Positions 26,166 through 36,433 are shown, numbered from the stretch's first letter. The stretch: 64,000 nucleotides of DNA from Streptomyces sp. HNM0574 (GCF_012726235.1 NZ_JAASAH010000003.1:124001-188000); one strand, 5' to 3'. The notes: generated by a model from the letters alone, not told the origin. Translations and numbers: made by a program.

Positions 26166-27371
26166 TTACTTCCCCGGAACCCGGACGATCAGCGCGTCGC
26201 CCTGGCCGCCGCCGCCGCACAGGGCCGCGGCGCCGGTGCCGCCGCCGCGCCGCTTCAGCTCCAGTGCGAGGTGCAGCACGATGCGGGCGCCGGACATCCC
26301 GATCGGGTGACCGAGCGCGATCGCACCGCCGTTGACGTTCACCTTTTCGGGGCCGACGCCCAGGTCCTTCATGGACTGCACGGCCACGGCGGCGAACGCC
26401 TCGTTGATCTCGACGAGATCGAGGTCGTCCTTGCTCAGCCCGTCCTTCTTCAGCGCGTGGCCGATCGCGTTGGAGGGCTGCGACTGGAGGGAGTTGTCCG
26501 GGCCGGCGACGTTGCCGTGCGCGCCGATCTCGGCGAGCCACTCCAGGCCCAGCTCCTCGGCCTTGGCGCGGCTCATCACGACGACGGCGGCGGCGCCGTC
26601 GGAGATCTGCGAGGCCGAACCGGCCGTGATCGTCCCGTCCTTGGCGAAGGCCGGACGGAGCTTGCCCAGCGACTCGGCGGTGGTCTCGCCGCGGATGCCC
26701 TCGTCCTGGCTGAAGACGACCGGGTCGCCCTTGCGCTGCGGGATCTCGACGGGCGTGATCTCCGCCTCGAAGAGGCCGTTCTTCTGCGCGGCCGCGGCGC
26801 GCTGGTGGGAGGCGGCGGCGATCTCGTCCTGCTCGGCGCGGCCGATGCCGAGGCGGGTGTTGTGCTTCTCCGTCGACTCGCCCATGGGCACGTCGTCGAA
26901 GGCGTCGGTCAGCCCGTCGTACGCCATCGCGTCGAGCATCTCGACGGAGCCGTACTTGTAGCCGCCGCGCGACTTCGGCAGCAGGTGCGGGGCGTTCGTC
27001 ATGGACTCCTGGCCGCCGGCCACGACGATGTCGAACTCGCCCGCGCGCACGAGCTGATCGGCGAGCGCGATCGCGTCGAGGCCGGAGAGACAGACCTTGT
27101 TGACGGTCAGCGCCGGGACGTTCATCGGGATGCCCGCCTTCACGGCGGCCTGGCGCGCCGGGATCTGCCCCGCCCCGGCCTGCAGCACCTGGCCCATGAT
27201 CACGTACTCGACCTGGTCGCCGCCGATGCCGGCCCGGTCGAGCGCGGCCTTGATCGCGAAGCCGCCGAGGTCCGCGCCGGAGAAGGACTTCAGGGAGCCG
27301 AGCATCCGGCCCATCGGGGTCCGGGCTCCGGCGACGATCACCGAGCCGGTCTTGCTGGACGTACCAGTCAT
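26166..27371 (-). CDS. acetyl-CoA C-acetyltransferase (thiolase)
   Basis: This 401-residue thiolase condenses two acetyl-CoA to acetoacetyl-CoA or cleaves it. The nucleophilic cysteine is Cys94 in [36 protein letters not shown] and the second catalytic cysteine in [11 protein letters not shown] are present. The start is taken at the ATG at 27371 ([10 protein letters not shown]), where the family begins. With hydroxybutyryl-CoA dehydrogenase at 44074-44922 it could feed the ethylmalonyl-CoA or butyryl-CoA route. It is divergent from the epimerase gene. Confidence 0.93.
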   Translation of the reverse strand: MTGTSSKTGSVIVAGARTPMGRMLGSLKSFSGADLGGFAIKAALDRAGIGGDQVEYVIMGQVLQAGAGQIPARQAAVKAGIPMNVPALTVNKVCLSGLDAIALADQLVRAGEFDIVVAGGQESMTNAPHLLPKSRGGYKYGSVEMLDAMAYDGLTDAFDDVPMGESTEKHNTRLGIGRAEQDEIAAASHQRAAAAQKNGLFEAEITPVEIPQRKGDPVVFSQDEGIRGETTAESLGKLRPAFAKDGTITAGSASQISDGAAAVVVMSRAKAEELGLEWLAEIGAHGNVAGPDNSLQSQPSNAIGHALKKDGLSKDDLDLVEINEAFAAVAVQSMKDLGVGPEKVNVNGGAIALGHPIGMSGARIVLHLALELKRRGGGTGAAALCGGGGQGDALIVRVPGK

Positions 27372-27503
27372 GAGGGTCCCTTCCAGCGGGAGGTTAACGA
27401 GGGTTATCGCCAATGTACTGAGCGGTACGCCGCCCGGTCACCGCCTCGTCGGTGTGACCGTGCGCACGTTGCGTCACCACCTTTCAGCCGCTGCACTGTC
27501 TCC

Positions 27504-27980
27504 ATGCTGACGCGTATCGACCACATCGGGATCGCCTGCTTCGACCTGGACCAGACCGTCGAGTTCTATTCGCGCACCTACGGCTTCGAGGTGTTCCACT
27601 CCGAGGTCAACGAGGAGCAGGGCGTACGCGAGGCCATGCTCCGGATCAACGGCACCGACGACGGCGGCGCCTCCTACCTCCAGCTCCTGGAGCCCGTGCG
27701 GGAGGACTCCACCGTCGCCAAGTGGCTTCAGCGGCACGGCGAGGGCGTGCACCACATCGCCTTCGGCACCGCCGACGTCGACGCGGAGGCCGACGGCATC
27801 CGCGACAAGGGCGTCCGCGTGCTCTACGACGAGCCGCGGCGGGGCTCCATGGACTCCCGGATCACCTTCCTCCACCCCAAGGACTGTCACGGCGTGCTCA
27901 CCGAGCTGGTGACCTCGGCGGGGCAGCACACGAGCCACGGTGAGGCCGGTCACGGAGCGGGGGCGGAGGCGGACCACTGA
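27504..27980 (+). CDS. mce: methylmalonyl-CoA epimerase
   Basis: The epimerase interconverts the 2R and 2S forms of methylmalonyl-CoA, linking mutase and carboxylase products. The 158-residue protein is a vicinal-oxygen-chelate fold with metal-binding His7 in RIDHIG, HHIAFG in the second half and LTELV near the C-terminal metal ligand. The ATG at 27504 fits the family start. The tail after residue 140 is histidine- and glycine-rich and probably disordered. It sits beside the thiolase and meaB and supports the same acyl-CoA pathway. Confidence 0.92.
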   Translation: MLTRIDHIGIACFDLDQTVEFYSRTYGFEVFHSEVNEEQGVREAMLRINGTDDGGASYLQLLEPVREDSTVAKWLQRHGEGVHHIAFGTADVDAEADGIRDKGVRVLYDEPRRGSMDSRITFLHPKDCHGVLTELVTSAGQHTSHGEAGHGAGAEADH

Positions 27981-28164
27981 CGGAGAGCTTCGAGGGCCGG
28001 TAGAGTAGCCATTCGGCCGGGACGGGGCCTCCGCTCCCACAGGAAGCCCCGGGCTGGGGACTTGTGGGGATCGGGGGCTCGGTCCGCGTTCCGCCGATGA
28101 TCTGACACCATTTCCGTGATGGGTCAGTTCACCACCACGACCAGGGGACGGATGGGACCGCGCA

Positions 28165-31100
28165 GTGCGGGGCTACGACCGCTTTGAGGCTGACGATCAC
28201 CTCTCGCAGTTCGAGGCCGAGATGGAGCGGCTGAAGAAGGAGCGGGAGAAGGCCGTCGACCACGCCGACGACCTCGGCTACCAGGTCGAAGTGCTGCGCG
28301 CCAAGCTGCACGAGGCGCGCCGCGCCCTCGCCACGCGTCCGTCGGGCTACGACTACGACAATCTCTCGCGCCAGGCCGAGCAGTTGCTGCGCAACGCGCA
28401 GACGCAGGCGGACCAGATGCGGTCCGACGCCGAGCGTGAACTGCGCGACGCCCGCGCCGAGACCCAACGCCTGCTCCAGGAGCGGACGGAGCGCCAGTCC
28501 CGGCTGGAGTCCGAGCTGCACGCGGAGGCCGTACGCCGGCGCCAGCAGCTCGACCAGGAACTCGCCGAGCGCCGCGCGACGGTCGAGAACCACGTCAACG
28601 AGAACGTCGCCTGGGCCGAGCAGCTGCGCGCCCGTACCGAGGCCCAGGCCCAGCGGCTCATGGAGGAGACCCGGACCGAGTCCGAGCACTCCCTGGGCCA
28701 GGCGCGCGCCGAGGCCCAGCGGCTCACCGAGGAGACCCGCGAGCGGCTGAGCACCGAGGCCGAGCAGGCCCGCGCCGAGGCCGACTCGGTGCTGCGCCGG
28801 GCCCGCGCCGACGCGGAGCGGCTGCTGAACGCCGCCTCCAGCCAGGCCCAGGAGGCCACCGAGCAGGCCGAGCAGCTGCGTACCTCGACGGCGACGGAGT
28901 CGGAGTCCTCCCGCCGCGAGGCCGCCGAGCTGGTGCGCGAGGCCGAGCAGCGGATGGAGGAGGCCGAGGCGCGGATGCGCGAGGCCGCCGCCGAGGCCGA
29001 GGAGAAGCTGACGGCCGCGGAGGCCGAGGCGGCGAAGCGGCTGGAGGACTGCGAGTCCACCGTCGAGCAGCGCACGAGCACGGCCAAGAACGAGGTCGCC
29101 CGGCTGGTCGGCGAGGCCACCAAGGAAGCCGAGGAGATCAAGGCCGAGGCCGAGCGGCTCCGGGAGGACGCCAGGGCCGAGATCGAGCGGATGGTCTCGG
29201 AGGCCAAGGAGGAGGCCCGCGCCAAGGCCGCCGAGGAGTCGGCCAACCAGCTTGCCGAGGCGGCCCGTTCGGCCGAGGACGTGCTCAACAAGGCGTCCGA
29301 GGAGGCCCAGGCGACGACGCGCGCCGCCACCGAGGAGGCCGAGCGGCTGCGCGGCGAGGCCGAGGAGGAGGCCGACCGGCTCCGCTCCGAAGCGCACGAC
29401 GTGGCCCAGCAGTTGAAGGGCGCGGCCAAGGACGACACCAAGGAGTACCGCGCCAAGACCGTCGAACTCCAGGAGGAGGCACGGCGGTTGCGCGGCGAGG
29501 CCGAGCAACTGCGCGCCGAGGCCGTCGAGGAGGGCGAGCGGATCCGCGGCGAGGCGCGCCGCGAGGCCGTGCAGCAGATCGAGGAGGCCGCCGGCCGCGC
29601 CGAGGAACTGCTGGCCAAGGCCAAGTCGGACGCCGAGGAGACCCGCGGCGACGCCAACTCCGATGCCGAGCGGCTCCGTTCGGAGGCCGCCGAGCGGGCC
29701 GCCGCGCTGCGCGAGCAGGCCGAGGAGGCGCTGGAGGCCGCCAAGGCCGAGGCGGAGGAGCTGCGCACCGCGGCCGAGGAGCAGGCCGGGCAGACCCGCG
29801 CCGAGGCCGACGAGGCGGGCGCCCGCATCCGCGAGGAGGCCGAGCAGGCCGCGCGGGACCACCGGGCCGAGGCCGACGCCGAGTTGGAGCGGCTGCGCAC
29901 CGAGGCCGAGGAGCGCACGGCCGAGGCCGAGGAGCGGCTGACGGAGGCGAAGGCCGAGGCCGAGCGGCTGCGCGAGGAGACCCGCGCCGAGTCCGAACGG
30001 CTCCGCGCCGAGGCCGCGGAGAAGGCCCGTACGCTCCAGGAGCAGGCCGAGGAGGAGGCCGCGCGTGCCCGTTCGGAGGCCGCCTCGGACGCCTCGCAGG
30101 CGCGCTCCGAGGGCGAGGCCGTCGCCGTGCAGCTGCGCACCGAGGCCACCGCTGAGGCGGAGCGGCTGCGCGCCGAGGCGGCGGAGACCGCCGACCGGGT
30201 CCGCGCCGAGGCGAACGCCGCGGCGGAGCGGACGAACTCCGAGGCGGCGCAGGCGCTTTCGGCCGCGCAGGAGGAGGCCGAGCGGCGGCGCCGCGAGGCC
30301 GAGCAGCTGCTGGCCGACGCCCGCGAGGAGGCGCACCAGGAGCGCACCCAGGCCCGGGAGCAGAGCGAGGAGCTGCTGAACTCGGCCCGCGAGGGCGTCG
30401 AGGAGGCCCGTACCGAGTCGGCGCGGCTGGTCGAGGAGGCCGAGCGGCGCGCCGCCGAGCTGGTGTCGACGGCCGAGCAGGCCGCGCAGGAGGTGCGCGA
30501 CAGCGTCGCGGGCCTGCACGAGGAGGCCGAGCGGGAGACGGCCGCGCTCCGCACCGAGGCCGACGAGGCGGCGCGGAGCACCCGCGAGACGGCCGAGCAG
30601 GCCGCCCGGAGCACCCGCGAGGAGGCCGAGCAGGCCGCCGAGAAGCTGCGCCGCGAGGTCAAGGAGGAGACGGACGCCGCCAAGTCGCTTGCCGAGCACA
30701 CCGTTTCGGAGGCGATGGCCGAGGCCGAGCGCACCCGCGCGGAGGCCGAGCAGGTGCGCGACGAGGCGCGGGCCGAGGCGGCGCAGAAACGGACCGAGGC
30801 GGCCGAGCAGGCCGACCAGCTCGTCACGGGCGCCCAGGAGGAGGCCGACCGGCTCGTCTCCGAGGCCCGTACGGAGTCGGAGCGGCTCGTCACCGAGGCG
30901 CGTACCGAGTCGGAGCGGCTGACGGGCGAGGCCCGTACGGAGGCCGAGGCCGTCCGCGCGGAGGCGGAGCGGCTGCGCGAGGAGACCCGCGAGGAGACGG
31001 CCAGGAAACGCGCCGAGGCCGCGGAGCAGGCCGACCAGCTCGTCACGGGCGCCCAGGAGGAGGCCGACCGGCTCGTCTCCGAGGCCCGCGAGGAGGCCGA

Positions 31101-31950
31101 GCGCATCCGTACGGAGGCGGCCCGGCTCCAGGACGAGACCCGCGAGGAGGCGGCCGCGAAGCGCGCCGAGGCCGCCGAGCAGGCCGACCAGCTCGTCACC
31201 GGCGCCCAGGAGGAGGCGGCGCGCGTGCACGCCTCCGCCGAGGAGCAGGCCGACACGATGGTCGGCGCCGCGCGCCAGGAGGCCGAGCGGCTGGTCACCG
31301 AGGCCACCGAGCAGGGCCGCGAGCTGGTCGAGGAGGCGCGTGGCTCCTCCAACACCATGCTGGAGGAGGCCAGGAACGACGCCGTCGCGATACGGGAGCG
31401 GGCCGAGGAGCTGCGCACCCGGATCGAGGGCGAGGTCGAGGAGCTGCACGAGCGCGCCCGCCGCGAGTCGGCGGAGGCCATGCAGAACGCGGGCGAGCGC
31501 TGCGACAAGCTCGTGAAGGCGGCCGAGGCCCAGCTCAAGGACGCCGAGGAGAAGGCCGAGGAGCTGCTGAACGACGCCAACTCCGAGGCGGGCAAGGTCC
31601 GTATCGCCGCGGTGAAGAAGGCGGAGGGCCTGCTGAAGGAGGCCGAGCAGCGCCGGGCCGAGATGACCCGCGAGGCGGAGCGCATCCGCGAGGAGGCCAC
31701 GTCCGAGGCGCAGGCCACGGTGGAAGCGGGGCAGCGCGAACTCGAGAAGCTGGTACGGCGACAGGAGGACATCAACGCCGAAATCTCCCGGGTCCAGGAC
31801 GTGTTGGTGGCGCTGGAGTCGTTCGAGTCCCCCTCGGCGGGCGGTTCGGGCGGCAAGAAGAACGGGGGTGACGCCTCGTCAACAGGCGGCGCCACCGCAG
31901 GAGTCGGAGCGGGCGCCACGCGTTCGGGTGGCAAGGGTTCCGGCAACTAG
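28165..31950 (+). CDS. scy: Scy, long coiled-coil organiser of tip growth
   Basis: This 1261-residue protein is nearly all coiled coil from about residue 15 to 1210, very rich in Ala, Glu and Arg, with a short Gly/Ser-rich tail. It matches Scy of S. coelicolor in length class, composition and position directly before filP. Scy scaffolds the polarisome with DivIVA and FilP at hyphal tips. The family has an unusual 51-residue periodicity mixing heptads and hendecads. Near-identical segments KRxEAAEQADQLVTGAQEEA recur three times at about residues 878-1025. The start is GTG at 28165 (VRGYDRFEADDHL). Older databases call it a cellulose-binding protein. Confidence 0.92.
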   Translation: MRGYDRFEADDHLSQFEAEMERLKKEREKAVDHADDLGYQVEVLRAKLHEARRALATRPSGYDYDNLSRQAEQLLRNAQTQADQMRSDAERELRDARAETQRLLQERTERQSRLESELHAEAVRRRQQLDQELAERRATVENHVNENVAWAEQLRARTEAQAQRLMEETRTESEHSLGQARAEAQRLTEETRERLSTEAEQARAEADSVLRRARADAERLLNAASSQAQEATEQAEQLRTSTATESESSRREAAELVREAEQRMEEAEARMREAAAEAEEKLTAAEAEAAKRLEDCESTVEQRTSTAKNEVARLVGEATKEAEEIKAEAERLREDARAEIERMVSEAKEEARAKAAEESANQLAEAARSAEDVLNKASEEAQATTRAATEEAERLRGEAEEEADRLRSEAHDVAQQLKGAAKDDTKEYRAKTVELQEEARRLRGEAEQLRAEAVEEGERIRGEARREAVQQIEEAAGRAEELLAKAKSDAEETRGDANSDAERLRSEAAERAAALREQAEEALEAAKAEAEELRTAAEEQAGQTRAEADEAGARIREEAEQAARDHRAEADAELERLRTEAEERTAEAEERLTEAKAEAERLREETRAESERLRAEAAEKARTLQEQAEEEAARARSEAASDASQARSEGEAVAVQLRTEATAEAERLRAEAAETADRVRAEANAAAERTNSEAAQALSAAQEEAERRRREAEQLLADAREEAHQERTQAREQSEELLNSAREGVEEARTESARLVEEAERRAAELVSTAEQAAQEVRDSVAGLHEEAERETAALRTEADEAARSTRETAEQAARSTREEAEQAAEKLRREVKEETDAAKSLAEHTVSEAMAEAERTRAEAEQVRDEARAEAAQKRTEAAEQADQLVTGAQEEADRLVSEARTESERLVTEARTESERLTGEARTEAEAVRAEAERLREETREETARKRAEAAEQADQLVTGAQEEADRLVSEAREEAERIRTEAARLQDETREEAAAKRAEAAEQADQLVTGAQEEAARVHASAEEQADTMVGAARQEAERLVTEATEQGRELVEEARGSSNTMLEEARNDAVAIRERAEELRTRIEGEVEELHERARRESAEAMQNAGERCDKLVKAAEAQLKDAEEKAEELLNDANSEAGKVRIAAVKKAEGLLKEAEQRRAEMTREAERIREEATSEAQATVEAGQRELEKLVRRQEDINAEISRVQDVLVALESFESPSAGGSGGKKNGGDASSTGGATAGVGAGATRSGGKGSGN

Positions 31951-32075
31951 CCACTCGAACGAGCGCACATTCTCCAGATCAAACCGGCATTGACTCGATG
32001 ACACGCCGTCCGGGCCCCTAGGATTCTCTCTATCACTCCCGCGTCTGATAACCCGTCTGAATCGACAGGAACCCC

Positions 32076-33041
32076 ATGAGCGAGACCACCTCCCCCTTCG
32101 GCTTCGAGCTCGTTCGCCGTGGCTACGACCGCGCGCAGGTGGACGAGCGCATCACGAAGCTCATCGCCGACCGTGACAGCGCACTTGCCCGCATCACTTC
32201 TCTGGAAAAGCGCATCGAGGAGCTCCACCTCGAAACGCAGAACGCCCAGGCCCAGGTGAACGACTCGGAGCCGTCGTACGCCGGTCTCGGCGCGCGCGTG
32301 GAGAAAATCCTGCGCCTCGCCGAGGAAGAGGCCAAGGACCTGCGCGAGGAGGCCCGTCGGGCCGCCGAGCAGCACCGCGAGCTGGCCGAGGGCGCCGCTC
32401 AGCAGGTGCGGAACGACGCCGAGGCGTTCGCCGCCGAGCGCAAGGCGAAGGCCGAGGACGAGGGCGCACGGATCGTCGAGGAGGCGAAGGGCGAGGCCCA
32501 GTCGCTGCGTTCCGAGGCCGAGAAGGACGCCCAGTCCAAGCGCGAGGAGGCCGACTCCCTCTTCGAGGACACCCGCGCCAAGGCGGCCCAGGCCGCGGCC
32601 GACTTCGAGACGAACCTGGCCAAGCGCCGCGAGCAGTCCGAGCGTGACCTCGCCTCCCGCCAGGCGAAGGCCGAGAAGCGGCTCGCGGAGATCGAGCACC
32701 GCGCCGAGCAGCTCCGCCTGGAGGCGGAGAAGCTGCGCACGGACGCGGAGCGCCGGGCCCGTCAGACGGTCGAGACCGCGCAGCGGCAGGCCGAGGACAT
32801 CGTCGCCGACGCGAACGCGAAGGCGGACCGGGTCCGCAGCGAGTCCGAGCGTGAGCTGGCGGCCCTCACCAACCGCCGCGACAGCATCAACGCGCAGCTG
32901 ACGAACGTCCGCGAGATGCTGGCGACCCTCACGGGTGCCGCCGTCGCCGCCGCCGGTCAGCCCGGCGTCGAGGAGGACGGCGAGACCGCGGGCGAGGAGG
33001 AGTCCCTCACCCGCGGGGTTCCGGCACAGCAGACGCGCTGA
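32076..33041 (+). CDS. filP: FilP, intermediate-filament-like coiled-coil protein
   Basis: The 321-residue protein opens MSETTSPFGFELVRRGYDRAQ, a segment shared by DivIVA-like proteins. It continues as coiled coil (about 20-285) interrupted near DSEPSYAGLGARV and ends in a short hydrophilic tail. FilP forms a cytoskeletal network behind the hyphal tip and gives the cell rigidity, working with Scy and DivIVA. It lies 125 bases after scy on the same strand. The ATG has AGGA upstream. Length and context agree with the S. coelicolor protein. Confidence 0.92.
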   Translation: MSETTSPFGFELVRRGYDRAQVDERITKLIADRDSALARITSLEKRIEELHLETQNAQAQVNDSEPSYAGLGARVEKILRLAEEEAKDLREEARRAAEQHRELAEGAAQQVRNDAEAFAAERKAKAEDEGARIVEEAKGEAQSLRSEAEKDAQSKREEADSLFEDTRAKAAQAAADFETNLAKRREQSERDLASRQAKAEKRLAEIEHRAEQLRLEAEKLRTDAERRARQTVETAQRQAEDIVADANAKADRVRSESERELAALTNRRDSINAQLTNVREMLATLTGAAVAAAGQPGVEEDGETAGEEESLTRGVPAQQTR

Positions 33042-33214
33042 CGCCCGGCGCCGGGCCCCCGTCCCGTCCCGGCGCCCTTCCGTCGCTCGTCCCGCGCGGG
33101 CGGGTCGGTGGCCGCTCCGGCCGCCGTCCCGCCCGCGCGGTCGTGTGCGGCCGCCGCCACCGGTACGGGGTCGGCCGAGTGGCGGGGCACCCGAACGGCG
33201 CTTAGCGTCTATTC

Positions 33215-34213
33215 ATGATCGAACTTCGTGGGCTGACGAAGCGGTACGGCGAGAAGCTGGCCGTGGACGATCTCACCTTCAACGTCCGCCCCGGACTCGT
33301 CACCGGCTTCCTCGGGCCCAACGGCGCGGGGAAGTCGACGACCATGCGGATGGTGCTCGGCCTCGACATCCCGTCGGGCGGCGAGGTCCGGATCGACGGC
33401 AAGCCCTACGACCGCCTCCGGGACCCGCTCAACTACATCGGAGCGCTGCTGGAGGCCAAGGCCGTGCACGGCGGCCGTACGGCACGCCACCATCTGCTGT
33501 GCCTCGCCCAGTCCAACGGCATCCCGGAGCGGCGGGTCGACGAGGTACTCGACCTCGTCGGACTCTCGGCCGTCGCGAAGAAGCGCCCCAAGGGCTTCTC
33601 GCTGGGGATGGGCCAGCGGCTCGGCATCGCGGGGGCGCTGCTCGGCGACCCGAGCATCCTGATGTTCGACGAGCCGGTCAACGGGCTCGACCCCGAGGGC
33701 ATCCACTGGATCCGCAACCTGATGCAGCACCTGGCGTCCGAGGGGCGGACGGTGTTCGTCTCCTCGCACCTGATGAGCGAAATGGCGCTCACGGCCGAGC
33801 ACTTGGTGGTCATCGGCCAGGGCAGGCTGCTGGCCGACACCTCCATGGCGACGTTCATCGCCGAGAACTCCCGCGCGTACGTCCGGGTGCGCACTCCCGA
33901 GCCGGAGCGGCTGCGGGAGGTGCTGGCGGCCGAGGGGCTCGCGCCGGCGCCGGGGCCCGAGGGCGCGTGGGAGGTCGAGGGGGCGCGGGCCGAACAGATC
34001 GGCGAGCTGGCCGCACGGCACCGGCTGGTACTGCACGAACTCAGCCCGCAGCGGGCCTCCTTGGAGGAGGCGTTCATGCAGCTCACGGCGGAGTCCGTCG
34101 AGTACCACGCGCACGGGGACGGGGCTCCGGGGCGGGAGGACGGGCCCGCAGCGGGGCCGGAGGCGCGGGGCGGTGCGGACTGGGGTGCCGGCTGGAAGAC
34201 GAAGGGGAAGTGA
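33215..34213 (+). CDS. ABC transporter ATP-binding protein
   Basis: The 332-residue ATPase has Walker A GPNGAGKST (34-42), signature FSLGMGQRL, Walker B ILMFDEPVNGLD and the switch histidine in SSHLMSE. It belongs to the DrrA/CcmA-like group of drug or lipid exporters. The C-terminal domain (about 225-300) is followed by a Gly/Ala/Glu-rich tail. The permease gene starts four bases after its stop, so the two form a transporter. The substrate is unknown. Confidence 0.9.
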   Translation: MIELRGLTKRYGEKLAVDDLTFNVRPGLVTGFLGPNGAGKSTTMRMVLGLDIPSGGEVRIDGKPYDRLRDPLNYIGALLEAKAVHGGRTARHHLLCLAQSNGIPERRVDEVLDLVGLSAVAKKRPKGFSLGMGQRLGIAGALLGDPSILMFDEPVNGLDPEGIHWIRNLMQHLASEGRTVFVSSHLMSEMALTAEHLVVIGQGRLLADTSMATFIAENSRAYVRVRTPEPERLREVLAAEGLAPAPGPEGAWEVEGARAEQIGELAARHRLVLHELSPQRASLEEAFMQLTAESVEYHAHGDGAPGREDGPAAGPEARGGADWGAGWKTKGK

Positions 34214-34216
34214 ACC

Positions 34217-34987
34217 ATGGCCCACGCAACGCGGGTTCTCCGTTCCGAGTGGACCAAGGTCCGCACCGTGCAGTCGACCCTCTGGACGCTGGCGCTCGCG
34301 CTCGTCGTGACCGCCGGCCTGTCGGCGGTGATCTGCTTCTTCACCCACTCCGAGTTCGACGACATGGCCGCGGGCGAGCGGATCACCTTCGACCCCACGT
34401 ACACCAGCTTCGCCGGGATGGGGCTCGGGCAGCTCGCCATGATCGCCTTCGGGGTGCTGGTCGTCTCCGGCGAGTACAGCACCGGCATGATCCGCAGTTC
34501 GCTGGCCGCCGTTCCGCAGCGCGGGACGCTGATGGCGTGCAAGGTGGCCGTGACGGGGGCGCTGGTGCTGGTGGTCGGCATGATCACCAGCTTTGTGACC
34601 TTCTTCGTCGGCCAGTCGCTGCTCCAGGAGCACCGGGCCTCGCTGGGTGATCCGGGGGTGCTGCGCGCCGTGTTCGGCGGCGGGCTCTACATGGCGCTGA
34701 TCGCGCTCTTCGCCGTCGGCGTCACCTTCGTCCTGCGCAGCCCGCTGCTGTCGTTCGCGATCCTGATGCCGTTCTTCTTCCTCATCTCCAGCATCCTGGG
34801 CAGCGTCGACGCGACGAAGAAGGTCGCCCAGTACCTCCCCGACCAGGCCGGGACGACGGTGATGTCGGTCGTCCCCGAGACCCTGGACCGTCCGTACGGG
34901 CCCTGGGCCGGGCTGCTGATCATGGTCGTATGGGTCGTCGTCGCGCTGCTCGCGGGCTTCCTGATGCTCAAGCGCCGCGACGCCTGA
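34217..34987 (+). CDS. ABC transporter permease
   Basis: The 256-residue protein has six predicted membrane helices. It begins with the amphipathic MAHATRVLRSEWTKVRTVQ segment that is typical of ABC-2 type permeases. The motif GEYSTGMIRSSLAAVP between helices two and three is characteristic. It is encoded immediately after its ATPase and a second, related ATPase-permease pair follows. It probably exports a small lipophilic compound or contributes to envelope stress tolerance; neither can be decided from sequence. Confidence 0.88.
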   Translation: MAHATRVLRSEWTKVRTVQSTLWTLALALVVTAGLSAVICFFTHSEFDDMAAGERITFDPTYTSFAGMGLGQLAMIAFGVLVVSGEYSTGMIRSSLAAVPQRGTLMACKVAVTGALVLVVGMITSFVTFFVGQSLLQEHRASLGDPGVLRAVFGGGLYMALIALFAVGVTFVLRSPLLSFAILMPFFFLISSILGSVDATKKVAQYLPDQAGTTVMSVVPETLDRPYGPWAGLLIMVVWVVVALLAGFLMLKRRDA

Positions 34988-35113
34988 TCACCGGGCGGGC
35001 CCTTCCCGCGGGCGCTTCGCGGAACCGGTGAGCGGGCTTGTAGCCTCCCAGTCCATGACGGGGGGCGGATACGTGAGGCACGTGAGCCCCGAAACCGCGT
35101 TCAGGGGCGATTG

Positions 35114-36433
35114 ATGATCGAGGCGTACGGCCTGACGAAGCGCTACGGCGCCAAGACGGCCGTCAACAACCTTTCCTTCCAGATCCGGCCGGGCACCGTG
35201 ACCGGCTTCCTGGGGCCCAACGGCTCCGGCAAATCCACCACCATGCGGCTCATCCTGGGGCTGGACACCCCGACCTCGGGGACGGTCACGGTCTGCGGCC
35301 GTCCGTTCCGGCAGCTGCCCAACGCGCCCCGCCAGGTGGGCGCGCTGCTCGACGCGAAGGCCGTGCACGGCGGGCGCAGCGCGCGCAGCCACCTGCTGTC
35401 CCTCGCGCACCTGTCCGGCATCCCGGCCCGCCGGGTGGACGAGGTGCTGGGCGTCGTCGGGCTCCAGGACGTCGCGAAGAAGCGGTCGAACGGCTTCTCG
35501 CTGGGCATGGGGCAGCGGCTCGGCATCGCCGCCGCGCTGCTCGGCGACCCGCAGGTGCTGCTCTTCGACGAGCCCGTCAACGGCCTGGACCCGGAGGGCA
35601 TTCTCTGGGTGCGGAACCTGATGAAGCAGCTCGCGGGCGAGGGCCGTACCGTCCTGGTCTCCTCGCACCTGATGAGCGAGATGGCGCAGACCGCCGAGCA
35701 CCTGCTCGTCATCGGGCGCGGGCAGCTGATGGCGGACACCTCGGTGCGGGAGTTCATAGCGCAGAACTCGGCGAGCTTCGCGCGGGTCCGCACGCCCGAG
35801 GACGAACCGGAGGCACGCGAGAAGCTGCTCGCGACGCTGCACGAGGCGGGCGGACAGCTCGAACCGGAACCGGACGGGGCGCTGCGGGTGACGGGTCTCC
35901 CGCTCCCCCGCATCAGCGAACTGGCGCACGGCGCCGACGTCCGGCTGTGGGAACTCTCCCCGCACCACGCCTCCCTGGAGGAGGCGTACATGCGCCTGAC
36001 CCAGGGCGCGGTGGACTACCGCTCGACGATGGACGAACGGGCCGGCCTCCAGCAGCCCGCCGGGCCGGGCGCGGTCCCGGGCGCGGTCCCGCCGCAGGGC
36101 GCGGCCGGGCCGCCGTACGGGCCGCCGCAGCCGGGGCCGCACGGGGAGCCCGCGTTCGGTCAACCCCCGTTCGGTCAACCCCCGTTCGGGCAGCCCGGGT
36201 TCGGGCCGGGCGCACCGGGCGGGATGCCGCCGCAGGGGGCGCCGGGCGGACCCGCGCCGTACGGGATGCCGCCGCAGGGCATGCCGCCGCAGGGCGCGGC
36301 CGGGCAGGCGCCGCCGCCGGGGGCGCCACCGTACGGGGCGCCACCCGCGCAGGCCGCGGGCGGGCACGCGCCCGGGCCCGCCGGCTCCCCCGCACCCGAG
36401 TTCCACCGGCCCGAAGGCGAGGACGCCCGATGA
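35114..36433 (+). CDS. ABC transporter ATP-binding protein with proline-rich tail
   Basis: The first 305 residues are a standard ATPase: Walker A GPNGSGKST (34-42), FSLGMGQRL, LLFDEPVNGLD and SSHLMSE, closely similar to the ATPase at 33215-34213. From about residue 310 to 439 a low-complexity tail of Pro, Gly, Gln and Ala follows, with units such as FGQPP and GMPPQG. The ATG at 35114 is taken; a TTG codon just before it is an alternative. Its stop overlaps the permease start in ATGA. The tail is unusual for an ABC ATPase and may mediate assembly or membrane-near clustering. Confidence 0.88.
   Translation: MIEAYGLTKRYGAKTAVNNLSFQIRPGTVTGFLGPNGSGKSTTMRLILGLDTPTSGTVTVCGRPFRQLPNAPRQVGALLDAKAVHGGRSARSHLLSLAHLSGIPARRVDEVLGVVGLQDVAKKRSNGFSLGMGQRLGIAAALLGDPQVLLFDEPVNGLDPEGILWVRNLMKQLAGEGRTVLVSSHLMSEMAQTAEHLLVIGRGQLMADTSVREFIAQNSASFARVRTPEDEPEAREKLLATLHEAGGQLEPEPDGALRVTGLPLPRISELAHGADVRLWELSPHHASLEEAYMRLTQGAVDYRSTMDERAGLQQPAGPGAVPGAVPPQGAAGPPYGPPQPGPHGEPAFGQPPFGQPPFGQPGFGPGAPGGMPPQGAPGGPAPYGMPPQGMPPQGAAGQAPPPGAPPYGAPPAQAAGGHAPGPAGSPAPEFHRPEGEDAR

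Noticed and set aside
27981..28164. Possible tRNA or structured RNA before scy
   Set aside because: GC-rich stems can be drawn, but no cloverleaf or conserved T-loop is found. The region is best read as the scy promoter and leader.
28129..31449. Leftward open frame of about 1100 codons rich in Leu and Gly opposite scy
   Set aside because: The composition is the mirror of the Glu/Ala codons of the coiled coil, and there is no ribosome site or family match.
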